A DNA stretch of 64,000 bases from Piezodorus guildinii (taxonomy: Eukaryota > Arthropoda > Insecta > Hemiptera > Pentatomidae): NCBI GenBank assembly GCA_023052935.1, contig CM041293.1:174087600-174151599 (forward strand), read 5' to 3'. Below are positions 10,237 through 20,498 of the stretch, piece after piece. Every line of letters starts with the position of its first letter. Position 1 is the first letter of the stretch. The translations under genes and the position numbers were made by a program. Under the pieces are notes generated by a model that did no database searches, was not told the DNA's origin, and saw only the letters and a program-made list of their open reading frames with translations.

Positions 10237-10448
10237 ATATAGACATCATAATTAAATTATTATATCACAAAAACAGGAGCAAAATTAAATAATAAATAAA
10301 TCAATAATAAAAAAATTATGTGGTAAGCAGAAGACTTAAGATTGGTCCAAAATAGCTAATGTGTTTTCAATGATCGAATAATTTTGAAATAAACGCAATA
10401 TTGTTCTTTGATAGAGTATTCAAGGAGTCAACACCTATCAAGTTTCTT

Positions 10449-10917
10449 TACTCACGCTACACGGTGAGAAAACAGTATGTGTAGTGAGTAAATATCATGA
10501 TAGCGAGGTCTTGTGAGAGTGACGAAAGTAGCGGGAGAGGAGGGAAGGCTTATTAAAAAAAAAATTGGATATTACATCAAATATTAATTTTTTTTAAATC
10601 CTATATTTATTAAAAAAACTAAATGTTAAATTTAACAAAACAAACAAGTTTAATTTTTTTTTTTTTTTTTACTTCAATCTTTTTTGTATAGAATACACAG
10701 TTTTAAAACATACAAGTGTAATATCCACATCATGAAAACGTGTTTTTTTAAATGTATAAACTCGATTAAGAATTAAACATTATTTATAATTAATAAAATT
10801 AATAAACGATGATGTAATACAGAAATTCGTAATTGAATATTAATTATAATGTGTTGAAGTATGATAATTCACTTCACAAATTCACCTCACCTACACCCAC
10901 CTGTATTCTCACCGTAG
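10449..10917. mobile_element. MITE-like inverted-repeat element A (copy 1)
   Basis: The left end (CACGGTGAGAAAACAG and following) is the inverse of the right end (CACCTGTATTCTCACCGT). The ends are about 40 bp and contain a purine-rich AGGTGAGGTAAAAT-type block, best kept in copy 3. The interior is AT-rich and non-coding. The superfamily is unknown. Confidence 0.5.
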
Positions 10918-10959
10918 CGTGGCGCATGTGAACGGTGATAGCTACGCAGAGTCTTGTTG

Positions 10960-11080
10960 TACCAGTCAGTAGTAAAGGCAGGCTAATGAGGCAGGTGTAG
11001 GAGGTAAAATATCGTGATAGCGAGTCTGAGAAAGTTAGACAGTAGCGGGGAGGCGAAGTTTTTTGAAATTATATAGATAA
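10960..11080. repeat. MITE-like element B, left part only (copy 1)
   Basis: Matches the left end of element B at 36365 and 61090 (GGAGGTAAAATATCGTGATA). The right inverted end is not recognisable. From here to about 11410 the copy looks eroded by many small deletions compared with copies 2 and 3. Confidence 0.4.
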
Positions 11081-11219
11081 TTAAATATTACTATAAAAAT
11101 CATAATTCAATAATATAATAAAACTGAGATTACTTAAGCAAACAACAAATATACTTTCAATATATGAAAATTTTTTTTTAATGTAAAATATTTAAGAATT
11201 AAACTTGATAATAATAATA

Positions 11220-11410
11220 AGAAAATAGAAAATGGTAATCATACTGAGCCTGTCAAGCATAAACTGAGTTTATGCTTTTAATGTTTAGTGCTTTATATAA
11301 ACATGAAGTTTATGCTTTGGCATGGTAGTAATGCTGATCATGGTAAAGCATAACGAACGAGGCAAAATTAAAATATTTAAAAAAAAAACAACTGACTCCC
11401 ATCACCTATA
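11220..11410. mobile_element. Penelope-derived palindrome, heavily eroded (P2, copy 1)
   Basis: Recognised by alignment of TGTCAAGCATAAACTGAGTT and GGCAAAATTAAAATATTT with the intact palindromes at 36957 and 61711. The hammerhead-like boxes are destroyed by small deletions. Confidence 0.5.
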
Positions 11411-12228
11411 AAATACATAAAAAGTACTACTAAAAGCATGATCCTACAAGTTTTTAAAGTTTATAGTAATGATAATATTTAACTATTTTGGTAAAATAGA
11501 TATATTTATAACTAGATGGCCACTATCTAAGTAAAACAGTAAAGCATGTTCACACTCCACTACCATACTCTCCCTCTGTATATGTATGTATATACAGTGA
11601 AAATGAGAGAAAGGCTTCGATTTGTAGATAACAATTTTATCTAATAAATTACTATCGACTTTTATCTGGATTTCAGATTAAATATCATTAAAAGAATATT
11701 TAAATTTAAATATTAATTATTGATTCTAAACAAAAATTAAAAATACTAAGAATAAGATTTAAATAAAAACCTCACTCCAAAAATTATGCAAAGTTTGTTT
11801 TTATATTCTCTAATCAAAATTCTTGAATTTCTTATAGCCGGGTTTGATTCTATTACCCGAAAATTAAATAACTGCTCTTAAGTTTTCCCTAGCGCTTCTT
11901 CTGAGGTACGCTTCAAACATGGACGCCCAGAACTCATTGCAGGACAAAGAAATCCTCATTGCGAATTTTAAAAATGGGAAAGAGGCCAAGAAGAATGAAT
12001 AGCTTATATTATTTAGAGGAGCCGTGCAACAGTTAAAGATATTCATGTTCAACAACGATAATATTTAATTATTTCTATATAATAATTAAATATAGATAAC
12101 TATTATCAACGAAAAATAGTAAAGTATGCCTACATTCTCCCTATATATGTGTATATATACATATACTCAATAAAAGGCTATAATACTAGAATCTAACATA
12201 AATTAAACACTAAATATGGCAAGCTTAC
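11410..12228. repeat. Unit sequence between P2 and candidate exon, with short frames
   Basis: Kept in all copies. It holds a 63-codon minus frame (12055-11864, ending in FEAYLRRSARENLRAVI) and, on the opposite strand of the same block, a 27-codon frame starting at the ATG near 11910 (begins MDAQNSLQDKE). Both stay open in copies 2 and 3, but both collect amino-acid changes and neither has clear splice or promoter context. It is probably non-coding, though a small exon cannot be ruled out. Confidence 0.3.
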
Positions 12229-12325
12229 CTTTCTTCCTCTGTAGAGCTGTCCTGAGAAGAATATTCTGGAGCGAAGACTATCCTGAGAAGAGTGAGTCTA
12301 AGGAGGTATCTGTACTTCTTTGTAC
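12229..12325 (-). other. Candidate 97-nt upstream (5' UTR) exon of the two-exon gene (copy 1)
   Basis: On the minus strand a good acceptor (CTTGGTTTTAG, then GTACAAAG) and a good donor (GAAGAAAG, then GTAAGC) enclose 97 nt. The same 97-nt interval with both sites is kept at 38184-38088 and 62946-62850. It lies about 2.4 kb upstream of exon 1, whose ATG is preceded by an acceptor, so it is the best visible candidate for the missing non-coding exon. Splicing is inferred, not shown. Confidence 0.35.
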
Positions 12326-13445
12326 CTAAAACCAAGGAAAGTGAGGGGGGGTTGAAGAGAGGGGGTAGGGTTAGTTTGGGCCAATGGGAATTCATCCCGT
12401 TATCAAACAATTTCCCAGGTAAAAATTTTGGAAAATCAACGATTTGAAGGAAATTAGTAGGAATATTTTTATTGATGCTTATGGTAATTAAACATTAATC
12501 ATATAAATAGTGTTATGATATATATTATAAATATATGCAGCCTCCTCAAAAAGGATGCTCATTATAATATTATATCAGTGCAAACCATTCAGATTTTTTA
12601 CTAGATCGCCAATCTTATTATTAGTAAATATAAATAAAAAATCTTGTTCCGACAACTCACGAATTTCACTTATCTAGACTGTTAAAATAAATTTAAAAGC
12701 TAACGCACCAGTCTCCAACAATGCCATCGCGTGGTGGATGTTGTCTAATCAGCATGGAGCGCGGATTGTACTGCACCGGAGCCTTTCTCTATATATAGTT
12801 ATTTATATTCCAATATATATACCAATAATAATTGTTATAATAATAAAATTAATCAAAAATTTAATTATTCAATATCACAGCTACTTTTTCCGCTTAGAGC
12901 TGTCTGAGAAAATATTTGAAAGTGGACTTACTGAAAAGTGAGTTATAGGATCTTACTTTTTGTACCAAAAGAAATGAGGGGGTGATGTTAGAAAATGTAT
13001 GGTGGAATAGTCTTCGTTGCCATCATTTGATTTCATATCCTGTTATCAAAAGCAATATTCCATGGTAAAAATTTCCGTAAATCATAACGATTTGAAGGAA
13101 ATTAGTAGAATATTTTTCTCGTGTTATGCGTAATTTAAATATAACTCATCAATTAAATTGTGTTATGATATTTTATTTTTTAAATATATTTATGTTTTGT
13201 TTACAAAATGGTTGTTCGTTATTTATTATTTTTATCTTGTTGCTATAACCTCATGATCTTTTAATACCTCAGATTCTATGTTTATAATTTTAGTAAAATT
13301 TTCAATATTAAAAATATCTTTGTTCACATTATATAATTTTCTAACTTTTTAATAAACAAAATTTATATACACTAAGAAACCCAGTTCACAACAATTCATA
13401 TCCTTGGTGATGTTGTCTATCAGTTTGAGCGGGATTGTAATGCAC
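12235..13445. repeat. Local direct duplication of about 650 bp (copy 1 only)
   Basis: The blocks starting 'gtagagctgtc' (about 12241) and 'ttagagctgtc' (about 12893) run in parallel through the G-rich tract, the 'ttcccaggtaaaaatttt' / 'ttccatggtaaaaatttc' stretch and the GC-richer 'gcgcggattgtactgcacc' / 'gcgggattgtaatgcac' stretch. The second repeat is far more diverged. Copies 2 and 3 have a single block. Confidence 0.6.
12705..12800. promoter_or_regulatory. Conserved GC-richer block upstream of candidate exon
   Basis: About 90 bp containing CATCGCGTGG and GCGCGGATTGTACTGCACCG stands out in AT-rich surroundings. It is kept at 38575-38660 and 63665-63755. On the minus strand it lies about 400-800 bp upstream of the 97-nt candidate exon, so it could be a promoter region. 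No TATA or initiator could be assigned. Confidence 0.2.
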
Positions 13446-13559
13446 GGAGCTTTTTTCTTAATAGTTAAATTTTAAATTAGTTGCCAAGTTTAAATGTATA
13501 TATCAATATACATTTGTTTATAAATAAAGTATAGTTTAATTTTCTAGTTTTATTATTTA

Positions 13560-14460
13560 TTTTGCATACATTCAGAGAAATTTTATTTTCACTAAATGTA
13601 AGTATAAAAGCTAATTTACAAGCTGGAAACTTGTAAAATAAAATTTTATGAGAGTCTTAACTATTACTTAATAGAGAAAAGGTATTGCCAATAACAGATT
13701 TTATTTTGAAATGGAGTACTGAAATGCTTCTGTATTGATAAATGTTTAACTTGCTGATATCTAGAAATTTTTGAGGAAAATTTGAACTATTTAACGAAAT
13801 GTTATGGTAATAGCAAAATATTGGCTACAAGACATTCTGGATCTTAGTTAGGAAGACAGAAATAGAATTTTAAGTTGACCGGCTGGAGCAATAAAATTTT
13901 ATTAGCGACCCAGACCTAGCAAATCCTTTAAAGTTGGTACCTGAATTTCTGTGTCAGGTAAACGGATTATTGTAGGTCATAACTCTTGTTTATCTTTATG
14001 GCGACGACCTCTCTGAGAAAAATCTTAGAAATTATGAAAAATTCTATACTCTTCAAATAATATCATAAATAACTATTGCTTAACCATTAATTGATAATTT
14101 AAAATTTAATAACAGCCTAATATGTTTTTTTTTTTTTTTTCATTATTCTTAGATTCAAAATATAACTTTTTTAAAAAATCTGAGACTAAAATCTCCGGCT
14201 TTATAAAATTGGAAGCAGCCCATGGAACAGAAACATTAAAATAGTCAAAGAAGATAGATCATAAGAAAATAATAAATTAATATCCACAATAATCACTAAA
14301 TTGTATTCGTTTTTCGTCACCCTGAATTGCCTCCTACAAAATTGTATCTTAGGTAATAATTTTTCAGATATATTTAGCCTCCCAACGATATATTAAACAT
14401 ATATATTACTATTTTTGTTTGTAGGAAAAATATTTTGTTTCTAGTATGATGAAATAATCC
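13560..14460. repeat. Unit sequence without recognised features
   Basis: Collinear with about 38750-39655. It contains a better-kept stretch (GACCGGCTGGAGCAATAAAA to about 14010), but all frames have stops. I see no gene here. Confidence 0.5.
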
Positions 14461-14655
14461 CCATAATTCTCCGTTATTTTTAATATTTTAATTCTGTCGA
14501 CTTTTATATAGGTTTATGTTTGACATGGCTCAGTAATGCCCTGATGATGGCTCATAAGTTTGAGCCGAAACGTCGGCAAAATTAAAATATTAAAAAGAAC
14601 GACTGAATTCCGATCATTTCATCCTACAATAATTTGAACAGTCGACTATACATCC
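14460..14655 (+). mobile_element. Penelope-derived repeat with intact hammerhead-like core (P3, copy 1)
   Basis: The right arm is complete: CTGATGA (14541-14547), stem II GGCTCA (14549-14554) with TGAGCC (14561-14566), GAAA (14567-14570), then CGTC. One unpaired T lies between CTGATGA and stem II, as far as I recall a common feature of Penelope-type motifs. The left arm is largely deleted compared with 39679-39980. Confidence 0.65.
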
Positions 14656-14884
14656 TCAATATAGTTTTGTTTTCTCCTTTATTTGGTTATAAAATTGGTT
14701 CAAATTTTATATTTGTCCGGTTGTTATCGATGCAAAGATCCATTATTATTAACCAATAACATTAAAATTACTTTAGAGGAAGAAATTTTAAAAATATATG
14801 ACTTAAACCCTGTCATATTATGTCAAATACAATAAACCCGACATTAAATTAAAGTCTATTCAATTTCACATTAATGTAAAGAGT

Positions 14885-15000
14885 TAAATCAAAATCGTTG
14901 GAGCCGTATTCGAGAAAATCGTAAAACGATGCAAAATGCATGGTGTAAAGTAGCTTTTCTGGTCTTTTAATTTTGACTAATTAACCGATCGTTTCTGTTT
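14885..15000 (+). repeat. Dispersed repeat family D, 5' part
   Basis: Carries the family start (TCGTTGGAGCCGTATTCGAG and GCAAAATGCATGGTGTAAAG). The family 3' part resumes at about 15990 and again at 17416, so this member was split by a ~1-kb insertion and then by the RTE-like insertion. Confidence 0.55.
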
Positions 15001-15139
15001 TTTAAATATGTTTTTATTGAAATTTGCAACTGTATGAAATACAACAAGTAAATATGCTGAATAATGATAAAATACATGAAATATAGCTTTTTTCAGTCAT
15101 ATTTAAAATATTCAAATATAGTCATATTATAATATTTAA

Positions 15140-15560
15140 AAAAACGAAGACCTCTTGCTGGGTCTGAACCCGTGACCTTGGGCATATTAATCCTTAACAC
15201 CTTTTTGAATGCATCAAGGGTCACCCGTGAAGTAGTGAAGTATAACAGCCTTCTATGCTTAAGGTCGCAAATTCAAAAACAGCAGATGGCCCTATTTTTC
15301 TTTTTAGGGAGAAAAAATCCTTGTTTATTTCGTCCTTTAAAAGAGATGTAAACAATTATGAATTTAGTTGAAAACATAAAAAAAGTATCCAATGGCCATC
15401 TACCAGTTCTGAACTCGCGATCTTGTGGATAGAAGGGTGTTATGCTAGCCACTGCACCACAGATGACTCTTAAATGTTTGAAAAGTGGAACTCGTAAAAG
15501 ATCTATAAGTAAACCTGGATAGGCAAAACTTAAGACTTTCCGCTGCACCGTCGGATTAAA
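15140..15560. mobile_element. Cluster of tRNA-derived SINE heads in both orientations
   Basis: Three tRNA-like heads are visible. A minus one is at about 15150-15215 (box B-like GGGTTCAGACCC). A plus one starts at about 15220 (GTAGTGAAGTATAACAGCC and a degraded box B). A minus one has box A-like TGGTGCAGTGG at 15449-15459 and a box B-like block at 15406-15417; its body continues to about 15555. The counterpart in copy 2 is 40440-40870. These are SINEs, not tRNA genes. Confidence 0.55.
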
Positions 15561-16062
15561 ACAGTAACATAAAATGACGTTAAATGGATGAACAACAAAG
15601 ATTTATTACAAAATGTTAAGTTCTGTGGTATGTAAAATCATCATTAAATTATAACCAGTATAATAAAATCAAAACTTTAGGTGAGCAAAGAAATTATGAA
15701 ATAGACTTGAAAAAATTATGAAATTGAATTGAAAAAAATTATGAATTTGACATGAAAAAAAGTTATAAACATGAAGAGGAAAAATGGCCAATTGTTGGCA
15801 GCAACTTCTTTAGTATGATGATAGTCTGAAAAAGAAGTATCTCCGACGCCATCTTCTTATCAGACGCTCTCCGGTGGTAATTAGTCATGAATTGATTAGA
15901 GATAGTTAACAAGGATTGCAAATAATGGATATGGTAGACGTGAGATGTTTTTCATAGAAGATGAGTCGAGTGATTTTTACCTGGTACGTGCCAAAAACTG
16001 ATCTTAAATATGAAATTTCAGTTTCGTTGACCTTTCCTCTTCGTACTAGATTTACGACACAC

Positions 16063-16072
16063 AGACCTTGGT
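16063..16072. repeat. 10-bp target-site duplication, left
   Basis: AGACCTTGGT is repeated at 17406-17415 and flanks the RTE-like insertion. Confidence 0.75.
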
Positions 16073-17405
16073 ACACACACGGACCGTATGCGTGAATTAT
16101 AGACCAATTAGCTTGCTGTTCGGAGCCTATAAAATGTACACCTCTATCCTTGAGAGAAGGATTGAGAAGTTTTGTGGAAAATCAACACGAAGAGGAGTAG
16201 GCGGGCTTCCTGAAGGACAGACCAGGACCATATTTTTGTGCTTAGAAACATTTCTGAAAACGTTTGGGACAGAAATAAAAGTATCTATGTGGCTTTCCTG
16301 GACCTCAAAGCTGCGTTCGATTCTGTGCCTAGATATGAAATATGGAATGCTCTTGCTGCAAAGAATGTACCATCAGATTAGATGCAGGCAATTCAATCAA
16401 CATACAGAAATGCAAAGGGAGTCGTCAGAATCAATGGTAGAGAATCCAAATCATTCCCTCTTGATAGAGGAGTCAGACAGGGGGACAGTCTTAGCCCTCT
16501 CCTATTCTTGATTCTGATGGACGAGATCCATAATGTCTGCAAGCGAAGAACGGCATGGACTGAAATAGGAAAATGGAAGATGCAGACAGTTCTGGTGAAA
16601 TGCCTCCTATATGCCGATGAAATTGTTCTATTAGCGGACACAAAACAAAGCTGCAACAAGCTCTGGTGGAATGGGAGGCAGAACTATTGCGTAAGGGAAT
16701 GTCCATCAACGACTCCAAAAGTAAGATTCTGGTTCTCTCACGGAATGAAGAAGAAAATGTTGAAATGGTATGCAATGAGAAGATCCTAGAAGTGGTAAAT
16801 GAATTCAACTACTGGGAACCATTATAGACAGGTCTGGCAGAATTGATCAAGAGATAGGAAATAGGATCAATAAAGCGAACCAGGTGTACTACCAGATCAA
16901 CAATAGTATAATAGGACACCGTGAAGTAGGGCGAGATGTTAAGATGCACATCTATAAAGCCATTTACCTACCAGTGCTTTACATATGGAGGCGAGAGTTG
17001 GGTGATGCTCGACAAACATATCAGCCGAATCACTGCTGCTGAGATGAAATTTTTACGTAGAGCAGCGGGAAAGACAAGGCGAGATTGTGTCCGGAACAAT
17101 AGAATCAGAGAGCAACTCGAGGTACCACCATTAAAGACGATAATGGAAAACAGGCAATTAAAATGGTTTGGTCATGTCTGCCGCATGGACGAAATGAGGG
17201 AACCCAGAAGGACACTCGAAGCCAGACCTACAGGAAGAAGACCACGTGGCCGACCTAGAATTTTTTATCAGGATATGGTCCAGAGGATTGGGATTAACAG
17301 GGACAAAACCCCTGTAGAAATGAAACGACTCAGCGTAGACCGGGATAACTGCAGCGCTGGATCGAGGCCCCTCTAATGGCTCCAAGAGGAAGATAAAGAA
17401 GAAGA
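16073..17405 (+). pseudogene. RTE-like non-LTR retrotransposon, 5'-truncated
   Basis: A plus-strand RT and C-terminal region is split over several frames. It shows the NYRPISLL box (about 16088), VRQGDSLSPLLF (about 16470-16510) and a palm box reading YADEI where YADD is expected (about 16610). A C-terminal domain with RQLKWFGHVCRMD and an Arg/Gly/Pro-rich GRRPRGRPR stretch runs to about 17376. The endonuclease and RT N-terminus are missing. The tail is AAGA/GAA-rich, and a 10-bp duplication flanks the element. The matching place in copy 2 (about 41275-41300) lacks it, so it inserted into copy 1 only, or was removed with the local deletion in copy 2. Confidence 0.85.
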
Positions 17406-17415
17406 AGACCTTGGT

Positions 17416-17560
17416 CTTTTGGTGGGACTGATACTTGGTTAGTTGGACTCAGAGGACCCTAAAAACCGTTCCTTTGAAAGCTGGAATAAAAAAATGTTCA
17501 CAATCGCAATACTTTCCCTTGCTGTATATTTCATAAACAAGGAAGGGAAAGATAAAAGCT
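17416..17560 (+). repeat. Dispersed repeat family D, 3' part
   Basis: Continues the family after the RTE-like insertion, with AAACCGTTCCTTTGAAAGCT and the closing AATACTTTCCCTTGCTGTAT block. The copy-2 match is about 41296-41385. Confidence 0.55.
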
Positions 17561-17753
17561 TATTAATAAAACTTTCGTTGGAAAATATTGAAACAGTATA
17601 GCTGTGAGGAAGCATTAATCACTTAATTCGTCACTTTTCATTACCTACTACAACTTTAATATAACATATTAAATATGATGACATTTTTTTCTAAAGTCTA
17701 TACCTTTCCAATGGTATATTATACATCGATATTACTTTTTAAGGGAAAAAATA

Positions 17754-18430
17754 CGAGGCATGTTTTTTTAAGTAAGTACCGTTTTGGAATAAAAAAAAGA
17801 CGTGCAAAGATATCGCAATCATTTTATTTTTACATGAAAGCCTGTACCTTAATCTACTTTTCTACATAATTTCCATCAATTTTGAGGCACTTGTCATAAC
17901 CGGCACCAGTTTTTGAATACCCTCCTCAAAACATTCTGCCGCCTGACTTGTTAACCACTGCATTACAAATGTTTTGACTTCGTTTTCATCTTGAAGACGC
18001 CGACCACACAGGTGTTTCTTCAAATGCAGGAACAAATGGTAGCATTGATTGTCCCATTAAGAGGCAGAAAATCACTAGCAATACTCTTTTCTGTCCAAAA
18101 ACTGTGCACTGATTTTCCGAGGAGAAATTGTTTGCTTAAACTTCACTCTTTGGGTGATGATGAATGTCGCCATTCACGGATTGTTGTTTTGATTCTGGTG
18201 TGACGTAGCACCACTTTCGTCAACGTCGTTTAACAATTCAGGCGGCAGAATTTTTTGAGGAGAGTATTCAAAAACTAGTGCCGCGTTATGTGAAGTGCCT
18301 AAAAATTCATGGAAATTATGTAGAAAAAGTAGATTAAGGTACAGGCTTTCATGTAAAAATAAAATTATTGCGATATCTTTGCACGTCTTTTTTTAATTCC
18401 AAAAGGTACTTACCTAAAAAACATGCCTCG
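17754..18430. mobile_element. Composite mariner element with inverted duplicated 3' end
   Basis: The outer inverted repeats (CGAGGCATGTTTTTT... and its complement) are flanked by TA on both sides (17752-17753, 18431-18432). Copy 2 keeps the empty TA at 41592-41593. On the minus strand (about 18215 to 17860) a decayed mariner transposase reads TPESKQQS near its catalytic middle, followed by its C-terminal end. The last ~35 codons of a transposase (AAEFFEESIQKLVPRY then KCLKIHGNYVEK, stop) occur again on the plus strand at about 18240-18335. The element is therefore two mariner 3' ends facing each other with an internally deleted transposase between. It is non-autonomous. Confidence 0.85.
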
Positions 18431-18699
18431 TAATTTACCTAAAAAAATACTTTTCCTCCTTTCCCTCTTTAAGTTGATCATCAAATTCGTTCAACTTGTA
18501 TATTTAGCCGTTCCTTATCAATGCTACTAAGATGATATGGTTAATTTTTTGGAATCTAAAAAATTAAAGGTACTTCAGAATAGATATTTCTTCTTTCTTT
18601 TTTTTCGGTATTTGAGCCCTGCAAGATATTTCAATCGAAATGAAACCTACCTGATATTAATGCCTATTAAATTTTACATGGATGTAGCGAATGCATTTT

Positions 18700-19010
18700 T
18701 GGAAGGTGCAAAATGGATAGTGTAAAGTAGCAGTTTCGGTCAGCCGCTTGTTGGTGTAATAAATCGGGAGTATATTGTCTTCAATATGAAATTTCAGTTC
18801 CGTACGACTTTTAGTTTTCGTCCTAGACTTACCACACACATACACACACACACACACACACATAGAACTTTTCGCAGGACTTGGTTATTTGTACTCAAGG
18901 GGTCCTAAAACGTTTATTTCTGCTGAAAACTGGAATTCGAGAATTTTCACGATCGCTATATTTTCCTTACTGTATATACTTCATATATAGGTAAGTGAAA
19001 GTAAAAAAAT
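18700..19010 (+). repeat. Dispersed repeat family D with CA microsatellite
   Basis: The most complete member, running from GGTGCAAAATGGATAGTGTA to the TATATACTTCATATATAGGT end. A short (CA)n tract (about 18838-18861) sits where other members read ACCACACA. The copy-2 counterpart (41880-42230) has a longer (CA)n tract. Confidence 0.65.
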
Positions 19011-19049
19011 ATGTAACTAGATAGATACTAAAACATAGTGGATCAATTA

Positions 19050-19560
19050 TAAAAAAAAACATGAATCTCATTAGAGATTACTAAATCAATATATGATCTG
19101 ATATTAGATTAGAAGGGAGAGGAATTGAAAATGGAGGATGAGCTGGACCAAAATGGCGGCGTAACATGGCGTCTCGCGTTTTTTATCCTGTGGATACTAT
19201 TTTTTTTGAATAAAGTCAAAGTAAAAAAAAATATGTTGCCTCGAATACAAGACATTCACTTACCTACGTTGTTTAAACCAATTTAACCACTTTTGGTTTA
19301 TTACTTTGAATAATCAACCTTTGTAATCGACCAAAAAAAAAATTACATCTGCTCAAAATTTGAGTTTACGTTTCAAGATACGTAGAATCCGAATAACGAA
19401 TAAAAAAAAAAATCCGTTAGTCCGCCGTCCGCGGCATTTTCTCCAAAACTACTGGACCGATTTTTTTTTAAATACCCCACAAAAATATTAGTCCATTCAA
19501 CGATGATCATAACACCTAGACGTTGATATCAGCTGATTAGTTTTAAAATGGCGGACGATT
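19050..19560. repeat. Unit sequence, probable old transposon remnant
   Basis: Collinear with 42280-42780. It holds GTCCGCCGTCCGCGGCATTT followed by CTACTGGACCGATTTTT, a pattern I have met in insect repeats, but no open frame or element ends are clear. Confidence 0.35.
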
Positions 19561-19574
19561 AAAAGTATTTTATT

Positions 19575-20065
19575 CAATAACTCAGTTATATTTGAAGATG
19601 GAAAAAAATGTATTAGTGTTTTTAACCCCCAAAAAAACGTGAATCATTATATAAAAGAGAAAAAAGAAAAGAAAACAAAAATAGAAATTTTTCACATAAA
19701 TACGTTCATAACTCAGTTATTTTTGACGATAGAGAAAAGTGGGTACAGAATTTTAGAATCAGTAAAGCGCGATAAACAATTAAAAAAAAGAAGGAACAAT
19801 GAAAAAAATTGAAATCCTGCTTATATATACGCTTGTAATAAGGTTATTTTCAAAGATAGACAAAAATTCATTATCGTTTTTTAACCAAAAAACAGCGAAT
19901 AATTATATAAAACAGAAAAAAGAAAAGAAAAAAAATTGAAATCTCTCTTATATATAAGCTTGTAACTACGTTATTTTCGAAGATAGAAAAAAATTCATAA
20001 TTGTTTTTTAACTTGATATTTTTCACATAATATAACTCAGTTATTTTTAAAGATGGAGAAAAGGT
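19575..20065. repeat. Tandem array of ~128-bp degenerate units
   Basis: Four imperfect units each start near ATAACTCAGTTATTTTTGA and carry GATAGAAAAAA, an A/G-rich middle and a pyrimidine-rich end. Starts are near 19578, 19709, 19837 and 19962. The same array at 42800-46100 is split by the LINE at 43007-45777. Confidence 0.7.
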
Positions 20066-20069
20066 TTGT

Positions 20070-20498
20070 TCCAGGAGATCCCAGTGCTATTCTCCAAAAA
20101 AATGTTGGACCAAATGAAAAAAAGAATCATTGAATTTGGTTTACAACTAGCTTAGATATTGCGTTTTGAAATCAATGGTAGTGTTATGATATGATGCTTT
20201 GAATTAGTGCTTTTCATATTACTTAATTGCCTATCAACAGCTATCTAAACAGTTATACACCAATATTGTTATTTGGAAATAATAAACCATTGTGTAATAA
20301 TTTGCAGCGTTTTAATAAAGTTAGAGTAGAAAAAAAAACGTGAGTCAGACTAAACAGTCTAACTTAGAAGTTATTATCTACAACAATCACTTAGTTTTAT
20401 CCGCGTCTGATATCTCTCCATTATCTTATACAACATTGTGTATAAGATAACATTTTAACCAATAATAATAATAACAATAACCAATAACTGATAATTGT
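20070..20498 (+). repeat. Sequence upstream of BEL/Pao gag (copy 2)
   Basis: Matches 46250-46660 and probably includes the 5' part of the BEL/Pao element (GGAGATCCCAGTGCTATTCT near 20081). No LTR equal to 22417-22824 lies here, so the 5' LTR is absent or unrecognisable. Confidence 0.4.

Noticed and set aside
15140..15470. Possible tRNA genes
   Set aside because: Only box A/B-like pieces are present, without a full cloverleaf; they belong to SINE heads in both orientations.
16393..16808. Two minus-strand frames of 88 and 105 codons
   Set aside because: They are shadows of the plus-strand RTE-like RT, which has recognisable RT motifs.
17990..18205. 70-codon plus-strand frame
   Set aside because: It is the opposite strand of the decayed mariner transposase.
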